Part shown: positions 10,677 to 27,836 of the stretch, piece after piece
Numbering within the stretch: position 1 is the stretch's first letter
How the letters are laid out: every line of letters begins with the position of its first letter
From: Selaginella moellendorffii
Taxonomy: Eukaryota; Streptophyta; Lycopodiopsida; Selaginellales; Selaginellaceae
Assembly (NCBI RefSeq): GCF_000143415.4
Contig: NW_003314374.1
Coordinates: 211,754-275,753 of the forward strand
Length of the DNA: 64,000 bases
Direction of reading: 5' to 3'
Notes under the pieces: model-generated
What the model saw: the letters and a program-made list of their open reading frames with translations, nothing else
The model's database searches: none
Told to the model about the DNA's origin: nothing
Position numbers and translations under genes: made by a program

Positions 10677-12689
10677 AAATTGCAATAAATGATATATCCT
10701 ACATTTAAGTCTACTCACTGATGATCCTTCAAGACCACTATCAACTTAAATTCACAACTATAAGCAAAATTTGCCTTTACATCTTCCCTTTAGTCAACAT
10801 CTAAAACCATGTTAACTCGAACTCATGACTTTTATCCTTGTTCAACAATATATATATATATAAGAGGTCTAACTTACTCTATTCATCATCTACATTCTCC
10901 TTATCCTCTTCTTAAAGTACAAAGAGTTCTTAAACATTAGCTTTATTTGGATTTACTATGTTCGTCTTCACTTTGTCATTTATGTTTAGTTACACTCCAC
11001 TATCACATTTGTTTAACCTCACTATATTAGGGTTTGATGTTCTGTTTGAATTCACTATGCTCTTCCTCACTTCACAATCCATATCACTTATCCTCAATCC
11101 ATTATTGTATCCATTCATCCTTATTCTATTATTAAAGCCAAACTCCTATTTGTCCCCTTTACCCTATCTTCTGAAGAAAATAAGTTTGAAACATTAGGGA
11201 AAAGAGGAAAAACAAGAAAAATTGAGGAAGAAATATTATGGAAAAAGAAAAAATGGATAAGAAGTATTAGAAGAGGAATTTTTAACAATTATCAATTGAA
11301 AAATGGTGAAATAAAAAAGACATATGCTCAAAGTTGGAGAAATAAGGGATTTCCTATTATAGCGTAAGCTCACACAATATGGTTCAAAAGCGAGTTAACT
11401 ACACGTTGAAAAAGGCACAAACATTCAAATGACTTACTGGAAGTGTTGCGACCATAAGCCCCAAATAATTTGGCCACCACAATATAAGCAAATGATTCAT
11501 AGCGCTAACCTTCTCAATACAAAACTCAACATTTAAGATAGGAAAATTAATAAAAACATCCACACTCTCAAGAGAACACATAAACTTTTTAACAACAATG
11601 GTAAAACAAAGGCTCTCAATAACACTCATAAATAGGGACATACACTTAACCCAAAACTAACGACTCAATCCTTGGAACAAAGGAATACTCATTATTAGAA
11701 TTGATCAAAGACTTTGCCAATGAAACAAAAGTAAAATTCTTAATTTCATGCATATACTCAATATCTAGATTAATATAAAGAGGACAAAAGACACTCAAAT
11801 TAACACTTGACTAATAATAAGAATCACAAGAGTCACAATTGATTAACGTGAGAGGAAAAGGAAACACTAAGAACATAAGAAGATGGCTTAGGCTGAGAAA
11901 TAAGAAAAAAGTTAAGTAAGGAATCAATTTACCAAAGTGTTGTAAGCTAAAAATCATGATTGGAATGATAAAAAGTCCATTGGATGAGATCAAGTTTAAA
12001 ACTAAGTTTAAGACCGACTCTGAGACTAAGTCTGAGACCAAGTTAGAGTATTAATATAAGTCATGGGGTCAAAACCTGAAGTGCTCATCCTAGGGGGGCT
12101 ACTTCCAAGGAGTATTATAATAGGGATAGTGAGGCTAAGGACTTAGTTTTGAAAGAATTTTTCAATAGTGCTTCTAAGCTGAGTTAAGGTTAAGATTAAG
12201 GGTTAAGAACCTTGGAGTGAGTATAGGCTTGAGAAGTGTCAAATAAACTCCTCAAAGAAATGGTCAAGAGCAACTTCCACTTCTAGAAAGGAAACTAACT
12301 GTAATGCTCTTGACTCAAATGGAATAATGCCCCATTCGAGTACTATTAAGCTTATTGATTCTTGCCCCTTCCTAGGAGCTTGAGCCTTCCCTTTGGGACG
12401 GAGGTGTAGAGTTAAGGTATTTATATTGAGCCATTAAACCATAGTGTTTCCCCTTAGTGTCCCAAACGAAAAAATGCACTCAAGGCTTAGGATTTTTTAG
12501 GAATTTATAAAAAGTTGGCTAACACTATATTACCTATGTAGTAAGTAGCTAAACTTAAATAAGACTAAGCCGAAGTTGGCGTGATAGACAGGAATCTTGG
12601 CAAGGGGATTTAGCTAAATCCAAAGCAAAGATAGTTAAATAGACAATATAAATTAACAAATTGGAAAAAAAAAATTGTAACTTACAATT
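10677..12689. other. AT-rich intergenic sequence, no gene seen
   Basis: The region has strong A/T bias and frequent stops. The open frames here are short, low-complexity (rich in Phe, Leu, Ser) and without motifs. It is probably old transposon debris. Confidence 0.5.
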
Positions 12690-13010
12690 TGGTATGGGAA
12701 CTTCTTCTCAATTTTACCGAAGGATAGAGATGCCCTCAAATGCTACTTTACATCTAAAGGATGAGTTAAGTAAGTTGAAGCAAACAAGAACCATTTAAGA
12801 ATATATGAATGCATTTATGGCCAAAAGGATCTTTGTCACAGATATGGTTAACATAGATGCATTCCACACTTTTATCTTAAGATTGCAAACCTGGGCTCAG
12901 GGTAAGGTGATGCACTAGAACTCGTTAAAATACAAATAAGCATTAAATGTTATGCTAGACTCACACAAACAACTACTTTGATTCACTTCCTATGCTAAGC
13001 AATAATCCCA
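12690..13010 (+). pseudogene. Relic of a retrotransposon gag gene
   Basis: Plus-strand translation gives, with interruptions, LKDELSKLKQTRTI then EYMNAFMAKRIF, DMVNIDAFHTFILRLQTWAQGK and a YK-ALNVML tail. This order of words (LkQ, eYv..F, dm...Fl.GL..Wa, A...L) is the plant LTR-retrotransposon gag pattern. At least two in-frame stops break it. It is on the opposite strand from the gypsy element at 1-5632 and so is a different insertion. Confidence 0.7.
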
Positions 13011-13807
13011 AGTCTGGAGGACACTAAGGATGATGGATGCTCTTGACCCTAGCCCCTACTCTGACCTAAGGTGCTAGTTGCATAGTCACTGGTAGCCTTA
13101 GGTGCCATTGAAGAGGTCTAAGCTTGGAGTGTTGTTGTTGAGTTGAGGAGGAGCCAAGGAGACACATGAAAACCCTAACTTGTATCTGTGGACTAGCAGA
13201 ATTCGAGTTCTTTTGGGACTTAGAAAAAACAAGTAGACCTAAACCCTAAACTTGTCTACAGAAACTAAAGCCACTCTTTCATAAAAAAGATTAAAATAAT
13301 GTGATATTCTCAATATTCTTATATATTCTTTTAAAAGGAATTTCTAAAAGTATATTCTATATATCTTTAAGGTTTAAGTTCCCCAGGTTTCTCATGCCCC
13401 ATCAATCCCTGCCTAGGAGTTGAATGATATATGTTACTAAAGAAAAACCTTATAATATAAATTTAAATATTTCGATATTAAATTTTAAACAACCAATGAC
13501 ATACTTAAATTTTTTTTTATATATAAATGATTACATTACTTGTAATAGTTTTTTAAAAAATTATGATGTAAAATATGAATTACATTTGTGTAGTAATACC
13601 AAGAGGAATTGTTCTTTACATGAAAATTTATGATCATAATATAGGATTCAAGATTATTATATTTTGGAGTCCATCATTCATGTATTAAGGCAGCTAGAAC
13701 AATACAGAAAATGCTTTCCAATTAGCCCCATTCTTATAAACAGAAATGCAAAAGAGTCTAATATTGCCTACTAACTATTATATCCTAAATAAGTTTATCA
13801 TAGGAGC
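13011..13807. other. AT-rich intergenic sequence, no gene seen
   Basis: No family could be recognised. The open frame at 13424-13633 is Asn/Ile/Tyr-rich and looks random. Confidence 0.4.
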
Positions 13808-14223
13808 TCACTTGAGTAAGGAGCGAGTGGGATGTGGGAGAGCATCCAGTGCGCAAGCAAGCAGTTCATGCTTCAATGGCCACTGTAAGCTACATAAGCC
13901 CCCCAATTCACTTCTAGCTTCAGTAAGAAGTTGGATGATGCCTTGAGTGAGAGAAGAAATAAAGTACTCCGGTTTTGCTGCCTGTGCAAGAGAGAAATAG
14001 TCTATGGCAGAGATATCTACATGTACAGGTAAATCTCCCATAGCTCAAACCTTGGAAAAAAAGACCATGAACACTCAAAGTTTTCCAAATTTTCAGGGGG
14101 ATTCAAGCGTTTTGCAGCTTGGATTGCCGGGACCAGCAGATCACGAATGACGAGAAGCAAGAGCGCAAGAACAGCAAGCCCAAGTATTCTTCGTCGGGAG
14201 TTTACAATTACTATAAGAGACAA
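13808..14223 (-). CDS. Possible small two-exon gene with an N-terminal membrane anchor
   Basis: The upstream minus-strand frame starts MSLIVIVNSRRRILGLAVLALLL, a basic flank followed by a hydrophobic segment like a signal anchor. The downstream frame (13808-14041) ends cleanly in a stop after about 70 residues. A possible intron of about 69 bases ends in a pyrimidine tract plus CAG near 13978, but the reading phase across it is not certain. No family is recognised. It may be a small gene, a fragment, or chance open frames. Confidence 0.3.
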
Positions 14224-14444
14224 AATTTGAGAACCAAAGTGACAATGGCTGCGGCTGCTTGATCATCCAAAATCTTTTGGAAGAGAAATATACACGCATA
14301 TATACAATAGAAGAATCAGAAGCAAAAACGCGGGTTTTTCATATGCAGCTTCCACAAGTTTACGCTGGCGGAGCACCCGCTCGATCCAGGCCAAAGCTCT
14401 AGAAGACTTTTTTCGAAATGGATAAATTCGTAAAGCTTATTAAT

Positions 14445-14720
14445 TTAAGTTGCACAATTATACTGCAAACAATCAGTGATTACTTTCGTATTCTTGTACA
14501 CCAGCTTTGCAAGTGCATAGCTTGAGCGTGACAGTTTGGAAGTCGCGCACTGCAAAAGCCTTTCAAGTTTAGTTTGGTGGTTTTCCAGTGAGATCACAAA
14601 CTTACCTCGGCCCTCGCGTCCATGTACCTTCTTCCCTGTTATCCCAAATTCTCCAGATATGCAAACAGTGAAGAAGGAAAAGATTTGGGCAGCCAGTAAA
14701 CAAAAGGTTGCTTTTGCCAT
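14445..14720 (-). CDS. Possible small secreted protein (91 residues)
   Basis: The ATG at 14720 opens a frame starting MAKATFCLLAAQIFSFFTVC, which looks like a signal peptide, followed by a basic region and a Cys-containing tail. A TATA-like stretch lies about 30 bases upstream on the minus strand. Only three Cys fall after the likely cleavage site, so it does not match a known Cys-rich peptide class. It lies just downstream of the F-box gene and could also be part of that gene's 3' UTR. Confidence 0.3.
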   Translation of the reverse strand: MAKATFCLLAAQIFSFFTVCISGEFGITGKKVHGREGRGKFVISLENHQTKLERLLQCATSKLSRSSYALAKLVYKNTKVITDCLQYNCAT

Positions 14721-14790
14721 CTGCCTTTGATCAAATCCAAGACCACAATTATATAAATACTCACCTTTCGCAAGACCGTCTTGCCATCCT

Positions 14791-15905
14791 CTATGGCTCG
14801 ATGATGAAGCTGGGAATGAATGCGCAACTGGCTTCAATGTCCACAGTTGTCAAGGACGTGTGATCGTAGTGAGCCGACGAGTGCCATGTTGAATCCTCGA
14901 GGTTGTATGCAACCGGAGCATAACCGTACGAGGACTCACACAACTCTGTGAAAACCATGATTGTGCTCCCAACAAGCAGCGTCGAGGGGTATAGCAACGT
15001 CTTTCTCGGCTTCCAATTCTTGCCATACAGGTCCTCATACCGCTTGCTTGACAAAAGCTTCGCTTTTCCTTCTCGACAGTCCAGCTCCCAGATAACCACA
15101 CACCCACAAGAATGCGTGACGAAGAAAATCCTGTCTTTCCACCTCCAAACTCCACAATGGGCAGTGTCGTCGGCATACTCCTTGTAGATGTAACCATTGT
15201 TGAGAGTTGGCTCACCAACGAAGTGCTTGTGACAAGACCAGGCCATGGAATCGGGATTGTAGGCCATGAGAAAGTATGGCGGGTAATGGAGTCCGGCGCG
15301 TCCAAGCACGGAGCCATCGATCTTGGTATTTGCGCCGTCGAGCTCGCCAATAAAGGGCACTGCCGACTTCCAAACCCGCGACTCTGAATCATACTGGCGC
15401 GCCTGGTAGATCACTTCGTAGTCACTGCCAACTTCACTGTAGGTGATCGCCAGCTTGTAGGAACCTTTGGACGGATCAACCTCGAGATCTATCCTTTCGA
15501 TGGGGTCGAGCGGACGAGAAGGGATATCGATTGGAGGCAGCCTCGTCCATTTGTTTGTCAATGGATTCCCCACCACAAAGTTCCATGCTGTGTCAGGCGC
15601 ACGCGCCTCTTCTGCTAGCAATCCACAAACCAGGCCGTGTGAAGAAGAAACTCCCATCGAGAGACACCCACGAGGCCCTAGATTCAATCCGGTAGATCTT
15701 CTCGCGCCACTGCCCGGGTACCACACTTCTGTGTGGAAGCCGTCCTTTTGGCTGGTGCGCAAGACACAACAGACCTGGTCTCTTCCCTTCCATTGCTGGG
15801 CAAATTCCTGTGAAGCAATGGCGCTATGGCAGGATCTACAAACGCATCGGAGCCTCCCCAGATCGTCAAGATCCGGAGCAAGAGATCTCGCGGTAGCCGC
15901 TCCAT
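14791..15905 (-). CDS. F-box protein with kelch-like C-terminal region; frame break in the F-box
   Basis: F-box proteins are the substrate receptors of SCF ubiquitin ligases. The ATG at 15905 gives MERLPRDLLLRIL, the first half of an F-box. The second half, LDDLGRLRCVCRSCHSAI, follows at once but in another frame; that frame then runs unbroken for over 300 residues to the stop at 14791. It contains WNFVVGNPLTNKWTRLP and repeated aromatic blocks typical of plant F-box/kelch or F-box-associated proteins. Compared with the usual F-box, a few residues between the halves are missing, so a deletion of roughly 13 bases or a sequence error would explain the break. No upstream ATG exists in the second frame. 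It may be a recent pseudogene or an assembly error; no intron fits. Confidence 0.75.
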
Positions 15906-15996
15906 TCTGCCCTGATCCAGAGAGAAAATCCCAATTTTTATGCTTCTTCTCCTTCCCTTTCAGTTGCCCTAAACGGAATGGCGAGCTTTATAAAAA

Positions 15997-17495
15997 TCAC
16001 ACTTTTGTGTTCTTGACGATGTGCTGACAATGTCGTAGCAGGCAATCGCGCGCTTGTGAATTGCCATATCCAACCTCTGCTAGACAGAGGCCATGGGCAG
16101 GCGCTGGAGGAGCCGACGCTCGCCTGTCCGTTTCTTCCATGAGAGCTACCAAGGCGTCGTCGTTTGCCCCGGCAAAGGCTTCCTTGATCGCCGTGGACAC
16201 TAAAACTCGCACCATCTATCAAACAAGCTACGTTAGAATGGAAGCGATGGAAAAAAAAATTCCTCGAGACAAACCTTTCTTAGAAACCTGTCCGCGACGA
16301 GCTCCACAACCATGACATTTTCCTGGAGAAAGCATCATCAAAACCAGTTTTTTCGAGCAAAACACGAGCAAACCTCGTTGGGAAATGGCAGCTTGGCGAG
16401 AGCAGCTCGAGCGTGGTAGAGTGTGCACACCGTAGCAGGCCCGCTGTTAGACAAAACAATAATTTCCTTTCTTAGCAGAGCTCTCGAAGCTTTTGTTTCC
16501 AAGGTTACCTGCTTCTGGCGATCTTTGTGTCGCGAGCGAAGATTGCGTATGACAAGCTGTGGCCTTCGAGAGCTCGCAACAGCGTTGCCACTTTAGAAAC
16601 ATCAATCTCGTCCCTGCTGCGAAGCGGAAAAATGTAAATGTAGCGTCTCCACTTTGCAGAAAAAATGGGATGGAAGTCGCGGTCTACCTGCATAACATTT
16701 CTCATTTAGCAAACACAGCTCTTCAAGATAGAACTCACCTCGGACGCTGACACTGCTCGCAGGATTGTTGGCATGGCGGAGTTGACAGCAGATTTCACGT
16801 CTTCCTCTTTGCATTCTCTCATCCATGTATCTACAAACAGGATTTGGGAGAGAACAACTTAGAAAACTCTGGCGGACTGGAGTGAATTACCTTACAGAAG
16901 GAGCAAACTTGTCCACAAGCGTGAACACCTTTGTCAGTCCTCCCCGCGACTGAAACTAGAGCTTCTTTGATCTTTCCCTGTTTCTCCAGATTACTTGCTC
17001 TCTTTCCATCGACAAACCTCCCAAGTTGCTTCTCAAGAACACTGGAAATCTCTCCTTAAGCAAGCAAGCAGTGGGAAAACGAAAAATTCCACCTTTGGAC
17101 AGTCAGGAAACCCGGTTGCTTTTGCCATCCTGCGAAAGCTGTGCCGCTGTAAGAAAGAACAATCTTAAATGTCCTCCTTTCCCACCTTCCTCCTCTCTCT
17201 TTGGAACGATCGACTATGGGAAGCGACTTATCCTCTTCTTGCTGCTTGGTTTCCAAGCAGCGATCTTCAAATTTCTCCTGGAAATCCCTCTTAAATCTAT
17301 CAAGATCCAGAAAAAAATGCTCACATTGTGCTCGATCCTCAGATCGCGAAGCCCGATCTGGCCATTCACAACGAGCTGATAGAACTTGAGCACGGAATCC
17401 CACGGCCGCTGCTCAAAGAACTCGTGGCAATCCCTGGAGCGACAGAAATTCTCATTCCAGCCCGACGCAGATAGCGCGCTTACCTCGCAGACCAT
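15997..17495 (-). CDS. tRNA pseudouridine synthase, TruA family
   Basis: TruA-family enzymes turn uridine into pseudouridine in the tRNA anticodon arm region. The gene has several short exons. Exon 1 starts MVCEVSALSASGWNENFC at 17495. The next coding blocks give FKIVLSYSGTAFAGWQKQPG, then VAGRTDKGVHACGQVC, which carries the catalytic Asp, then SAKWRRYIYIFPL, then RFLRKMVR and APAHGLCLAEVGY, and the stop at 15997. This is the full domain order of the family. Introns are short; for example one of about 47 bases follows the LRIEHN block. The N-terminal extension of about 70 residues before the first TruA strand is longer than in bacterial TruA, as in plant homologues. No clear transit peptide is seen. 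It lies about 180 bases downstream of the eL19 gene on the same strand. Confidence 0.9.
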
Positions 17496-17674
17496 CGTCG
17501 CTCCGCCATAGCTCTAGGAATTAGGGTTCTTTAAAGAAAGATGCATGTGCAAAATATTCTATTTGTCACTCTCGTCAGAACGAGCATACGTGGCAGATGA
17601 CAAGGCGATTACGTCAGCAAAAAGACCAGACGTGGCAGCTGACGAGGACTCTTTTGCTCTTGTATACAGGCAAA

Positions 17675-18363
17675 TTACTTTTGGGCCAAGCGTTCTTCCC
17701 GGCGAGCGATTTTCCTCTCGCGGGTGGCCTTGTTCTTGGCGCGCCTGGCCTCGAATTGATCCGTCAGGGTCTTCTCACGGGCCTTCTCGGCCTTGAATTT
17801 GTGGATGTTCTCCATGAGCACGCGCTTGTTCTTGAAAACATTGCCCTTCACCTTCATGTACATGCTGTGGTACATATGCTTGTCGATCTTCTTCGCGTCG
17901 CGGTACTTGCGAAGGAGACGACGAAGAACTCGCATTCTTCGCAGCCAGACGATCTTGGATGGAAGCCGAGCTTCGCGAGTGCCGTGCCTCTTACCTGATC
18001 GGAGCAAAACCAGCAAAACCAGAGCGATCAATCGAGGGAAATCGAGCAAAAACGAGGAAGAACTTAGCATACCTTTGCCCGAGTGGCGACCCTTCCTCTT
18101 GGCCTCGAGCTCGCGGCGGGCGCGCGCGCGAGAGTGGATTTTCTGGGGCTTTTTTATCACCAAGCCATCCTTGACGAGCTTCCGGATGTTCTGCCCTGAT
18201 TGAGCGTAACGATCAAACACGAGAGAACACCCATCTTTCACTTGTTCTTACTGGAATTCGCCATGGAGATCTCGTTCACTTCATTGGGATCGAGCCACAC
18301 CTTGTTCTTGCCGCACTTGAGGACCGCAGCCGCCAGGCGCTTCTGGAGAGTGAGCGCCACCAT
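17675..18363 (-). CDS. RPL19: 60S ribosomal protein L19 (eL19)
   Basis: Three exons encode a complete eL19. Exon 1 starts [20 protein letters not shown] at 18363 and ends near MANSS. Exon 2 has the [15 protein letters not shown] block and the basic HSRARARR run. Exon 3 carries the [16 protein letters not shown] block and the long basic helix ending at 17675. eL19 is part of the large subunit near the exit side and bridges to the small subunit. The promoter side contains a telo-box, common in plant ribosomal protein genes. The product is highly conserved and the identity is not in doubt. Confidence 0.97.
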
Positions 18364-18700
18364 CGCTGCGGAGAACCCTACTCGGCCCTAAACTACGCAA
18401 ACCCTAAACCATACATTCTTTATGCGCTAGATTCCCCCCTTGTACGACGGTTGTCAATTTATGACCACGTGACCCAAAAGCTAATGTATGGAGCAAACCT
18501 GACCGACGACGAGCATTCCCCTGTTCAAAATCGCAGCGCATTTGGAGAGAGCTAGTTAGGGTTTAGGGTAAGGCGCAAGGGATGGAAGCTGCCGCCGCGG
18601 GGTGAATCGCGAGGAAATCTCCAGCAGCTTTGCTGCTGCTGCCCTGCTGCTATTGCTGGTGCTGCTCTTGGTGTTGGATCTGTCATTGCGGCAGCGAGAA
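18364..18700. promoter_or_regulatory. Divergent promoter of eL19 and NDR kinase, with telo-boxes and a G-box
   Basis: AAACCCTAAA lies at 18399-18408 and TTAGGGTTTAGGG at about 18556-18568; both are telo-box motifs typical of translation-related plant genes. A palindromic CACGTG (G-box) is at 18466-18471. The two genes start only about 340 bases apart on opposite strands, so they probably share these sites. Confidence 0.65.
18582..18605 (+). other. Short upstream ORF before the NDR kinase
   Basis: An ATG at 18582 opens a seven-codon frame (MEAAAAG, stop TGA) about 95 bases before the main start. It ends before the main start, so it could lower translation of the kinase. A function is only inferred. 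Confidence 0.4.
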
Positions 18701-21166
<2,466 letters not shown>

Positions 21167-23347
21167 CTGTATAAAGCCCTTTCGTTTACTGGGATCCATA
21201 GGTACGGTAGTCAGGTGAGGATCTATAGGAAGAAGGTAAAAAACAGGGACAAGAGAGAAAGAGAACAGGAAGGGGGGATCTTTTCCTCTCAAGTTATAGC
21301 TCGCCAGGCAGCAAAGGGAAAGGGAAGAAGTGACATAAAAAGTAGTAGCTAGCTATAGCTAGAATGGCAGTTCGGGCCTTGGGCTATGCAGTGCGCGGTA
21401 CCGTCTTCGTCTTCCACCACTCAATCCGTCAGCGGCACCAATAAAGCCTTTGGTTGGCACAATTACCGCAGCGATCCACAAGAAGAAGGAAAAGACTTCC
21501 AGCTTTGTATAAACTGTGGAAGCTCACAGAGACGTCAGTGGCGGAGCACTGGATCTGGAGCACTGGACAGGGAAGCGTAAAGTTTTGTGTAGCAGCGGCA
21601 ACAACGAGATCCATCATCGATCAATCAATCAAGAACTAGAAGATCAAAGAGGACAGTGGGGTCAATTTGGACAGCTGCTGCTACTGCTGCGTGCTGCCGC
21701 GATGATCCTACTTTTTTTGGCTGCTACCACTTTTCTTTCGCGACCAACAAGCACGGCTTTTCGGACAGACTCTGTGGAGAAGAGCTGGCGTCATGGTGTG
21801 ACGAGATTCATTGTAGTATGATATTTTTTTCTCTCTTATCTTCCTCTTGGGATTTCTAAAACTGTCAAGCCAAAGACGGTGTGGATGGCGCGAAGATTCA
21901 AATTCAAATTCAAAACGATGCCGAATATGCCGTTCACACGTGGCGGGCATCGGGCGGTGTTGCCCTCGCATTCAGCGCCAAAACACTCTTCATTAAAAAA
22001 GAGCGTTGTCAAGAACCCTAGCGAGCGAGCGATCGGTGATGGCGCGATGGAGCGAATCAGGGGCGGGCGAGGCGCTGGTGCAGCAGCTGCCGCGATGTCG
22101 CCATCGATTCTTTGTCGGCGCCATGTGGTAAATAGCTCTTTTGGCCGATTTTTCAAGCTGCCGCGCTGCCGCGCTGCTGCAAGCCTGATTTCCTGCCCTT
22201 GTCGTCTCTGATCGCCTCTGATCGCCTCTCCATCGCGTCTGATCGCATCGCATTTAAGAGATTTCTTTGTTTGCACGCCCCTGGAAGCCTTAAGCCTTAA
22301 CCTCTCTCTCCTCCCTTTTACATCACAGGTCGCGCATGCAGTACGACGATAATTTGGCATCTTTCTTGTAAAAAGCCATAGCTTCGATCGGTCTGTTCCT
22401 GTTTGTCTGATGGATCTGGTGCGCTCTGGCATAGCCCTCTCTCTGTGCTGCCAGTTTTCACATAGCTATGTGACTTATGCTGCCTGCAAGGAAATATTCT
22501 AACTTCTAAGCTGATGATCCTGATCACCTCTTTGCGGTACACTAGCGCCCCCAGTAGTCCAATCATCCTTGCTAGCGATTCGCACGGATCATAATTCTCG
22601 CCTTGCACTTCTCTCTTTATTGCTGCCTGAGTGAGAGCCAACTTGGTTGCTCTCTCTAACCATACCTTTTCCAGAGCCAAGGAAAAGTAGTTTGTTCTAG
22701 TTGGACTGGGCTTCTGTCTGGCCGGCTGGCTGGAACTGGTTCCTTTCTTCTATCCTTTAAGCTCTCGCTTCGCACCGTTTGGTTCTTTTGTCTAGCTCCT
22801 CATTTCTGAAAAAAAGATGGTATATTTCCTCCCCTCCCATCGTGTCTGAATGGGACGTGAAACAGTGTAGTCGATAGAAGGAGAGATGGAAAAAAGGACA
22901 TCTTGGTTTCATGGTCCCCGCACTCGCCATTAGTGGCGATGGCTTGCTGTTGAAACTACAGAAGGACTGACTTGATTCGAAGCTTGTGTATGTTTTAAAT
23001 TCCTCTGGTGCCAGGACGTTTCTTTTCTCTAAATGTGATAGGCAGATCAAGACGTTCTTCTCGACTCCAATTTAGCCGATCCAGTTCCTTGCAAGTTGCA
23101 AGCATATATGATGCTTTCTCGCTATAGAGTTTTCTCTTACGGGACGGCCCAACCTGCAAGACTGCTCCAGTTGTGAGTTTATATAGGTGTATCTTTTTCT
23201 GCGAGAACGATTTTTAATCCCTTTACAATTGTGCAGCGGAAAATTCCGAAAGACGAGAGGAATGTGTCAACTATATTCCCAGAAAACCAGATGTCAAGCG
23301 TGCTGCCGCGGCTCAGCTGGTGAGGGAGGGGATCGCCATGTCTAGAC
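21167..23347. other. Intergenic region and probable TCP 5' UTR, no gene seen
   Basis: Open frames occur on both strands but with no motif, and they mirror each other. Short direct repeats of GATCGCCTCT lie near 22210-22235. A small ATG frame (23338-23355) overlaps the start of the TCP gene. The size suggests a long regulated promoter or 5' UTR for the TCP gene. Confidence 0.5.
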
Positions 23348-24754
23348 ATGAGTGATGAACGGAGACAACTGGAACGTACAGTTGAATCTTCATCAAAGGC
23401 ACACGAATCTGAGAGCAGCAAGACGAGGAAACCCCAAGGAGGAGGACAGGGAGGAGGAGAAGAAGAAGCCGAGAAATTGAAAACAGCCAACACATCGTCA
23501 CTGCGAATCCGATCGACAAGAACATCGCCAAGTCAAACGACGAAAGCACGGACAACCAAGTCTGGTGGAAAGGATCGGCACAGTAAAGTCAATACAGCTA
23601 GAGGCCCGAGGGACAGGCGAGTGAGGCTGTCCGTCTCTACGGCAATCCAGTTCTACGACATCCAGGATAGGCTCGGCTATGATCAGCCCAGCAAGGCTAT
23701 AGAGTGGCTCCTCAAGAAAGCAAAGCCGGCTATCGACGAGCTCAACCAGCTCCCGCCGGCTCCGCTCTCAATTGGATGTGCAAGCTCGATAACCCCATCC
23801 AAAGACGAGAATTCTCAATCCACAAGTCAAGCGCAAGCTGGTTTCACTTCCACTACCGCTGCCGCCGCTGGAGAAACTTTCAATCCGTATCACTTCCAGC
23901 CAGAGCAATCGTCTTCCGCTTTAGCAGCACGGCAGGACAGTCATGCGTGGAAGCTCGAACAATTTCGCCATGCTCACGACTCGAGAGAAGATTCCAGGTT
24001 GAAGGCACGGGAACGAAAGCCGAGCTCGAGTAGCGCGCACGCAACGGAAGAATCACATCACCAACATCAGCACCACGAACAACTTACTTCTTTCCTTCAT
24101 CAAAGCACCGTGTTTGACACGACGCCATCGTACACCTACAACAACAGCACTAGCAGCAGCAGCAGCAACATCATCAACACTCCAATGCGCTCGTCCTTCA
24201 CGCAGCTTCTCCAGTCGCCACTCCCCAACCCGCTGCAAAGCTTCATCCAGAGCTCGTCGCATCATCAGCTCCTTCAGAACCAGTTCCTCAACACGCTGCA
24301 GGGGCTCTATCTCCCGGCTCCATCTCTAGGCCCGCTTCATCACTCGTTCCAGCAAGAGATCGCCGAGGCTGCCGCAACATCACAGCTGGGAGGAGGAACA
24401 GGTTCACTCCATTCTTTTCACCATCATAACTCTCCTCTTGTCCAGGTTCCAAGCGGCAGTCACGCCTCTCTCGTAAACCAGCAGTGGCCATCGCCGGGAG
24501 TGATGAATCCACTCCAAGTTCCATATGGTCGGGGCAGCTTGCTCTCCAGTCTCACTACTTCGGCAGCTTTCACCTCCGACATCGTCTCCTCCCGGCAACG
24601 CAAACAAGTCGACATGGACTATAGCCTCTCCTCGAGGCCGGCCATGGCTTCGTCTCCTCGAGTTTATAGTTTGGTACCAGCGCGGATTCAAGGCCTGGAC
24701 GATGACGACGACATGGATCAACAACAACGACGGCAGTCACAAACCGAGAACTGA
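23348..24754 (+). CDS. TCP transcription factor, CIN-like class II
   Basis: TCP factors are plant-specific bHLH-type regulators of cell proliferation in lateral organs. This single-exon frame encodes about 468 residues. The TCP domain lies at about residues 75-135: the basic part [20 protein letters not shown], the first helix with [17 protein letters not shown], and the second helix [18 protein letters not shown]. The basic region lacks the class I gap pattern and the helix pattern fits CIN/PCF5 members. The rest is low complexity (Ser, Gln, His), ending with a DDDDDMD acidic tail. In flowering plants many such genes carry a miR319 site in the C-terminal half; none was recognised here by eye. 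The start at 23348 was chosen as the first ATG of the long frame. Confidence 0.95.
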   Translation: MSDERRQLERTVESSSKAHESESSKTRKPQGGGQGGGEEEAEKLKTANTSSLRIRSTRTSPSQTTKARTTKSGGKDRHSKVNTARGPRDRRVRLSVSTAIQFYDIQDRLGYDQPSKAIEWLLKKAKPAIDELNQLPPAPLSIGCASSITPSKDENSQSTSQAQAGFTSTTAAAAGETFNPYHFQPEQSSSALAARQDSHAWKLEQFRHAHDSREDSRLKARERKPSSSSAHATEESHHQHQHHEQLTSFLHQSTVFDTTPSYTYNNSTSSSSSNIINTPMRSSFTQLLQSPLPNPLQSFIQSSSHHQLLQNQFLNTLQGLYLPAPSLGPLHHSFQQEIAEAAATSQLGGGTGSLHSFHHHNSPLVQVPSGSHASLVNQQWPSPGVMNPLQVPYGRGSLLSSLTTSAAFTSDIVSSRQRKQVDMDYSLSSRPAMASSPRVYSLVPARIQGLDDDDDMDQQQRRQSQTEN

Positions 24755-25239
24755 ATCAAGAAAAATGGGGGAAAACGAGAGATAAGTGATTCCTTTTTTT
24801 TTCGATTCGCTTGGTTCTGTTTTTTCTGGGGAAATGTGCTTCCCCTGTTTACAGGAAGATTATAAAAACTCGAGAAAATAGAACGAAAAAAAGAATAGAG
24901 AAAGAGTTCCACTAGTTTGTCCTTCCAGGACAAAAGCGAAGAGAAAAAAAAAGGCTCACCGTGTCATTGATTGGGGGAGAGAGACAAAGATGTACAAAGT
25001 GAGACAAGGTGTACGGAGGCAATAAAAAAGAAAGAAAGAGGGGTTCTATGTACGGCCTTCCCTTCGAAGAGATCTCTAAGAGAAAGGAGGAAACGAGGAA
25101 ACCAGGGAGAGACAAGGAAAAGAAAAATGGAGAACGAACAACAAAACTGGCGCAACCGTTGCGTTCTCTAGGTTCTTTCTTCTTCGCTTCAGTCTCTTTT
25201 TTTTTTCTTTTTTCTTTCGGTGAAGGAGGTGAAATTTAT
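24755..25239. other. Intergenic region between convergent genes
   Basis: Purine/A-rich on the plus strand. It holds the 3' UTRs of the TCP gene (plus) and the NDR copy 2 gene (minus). No gene is seen. Confidence 0.6.

Positions 25240-27836
<2,597 letters not shown>

Noticed and set aside
10958-11197. Hydrophobic open frame in AT-rich DNA
   Set aside because: Low-complexity Phe/Leu/Ser composition is expected from T-rich sequence; no start context or partner exons.
14850-15392. Alternative open frame inside the F-box gene
   Set aside because: Shadow of the true frame; Ser/Pro/Arg-rich with no domain.
24270-24720. miR319 target site in the TCP gene
   Set aside because: Looked for a CTTCAGTCCA-like word in the C-terminal half; only weak partial words such as ACTCCA were seen.
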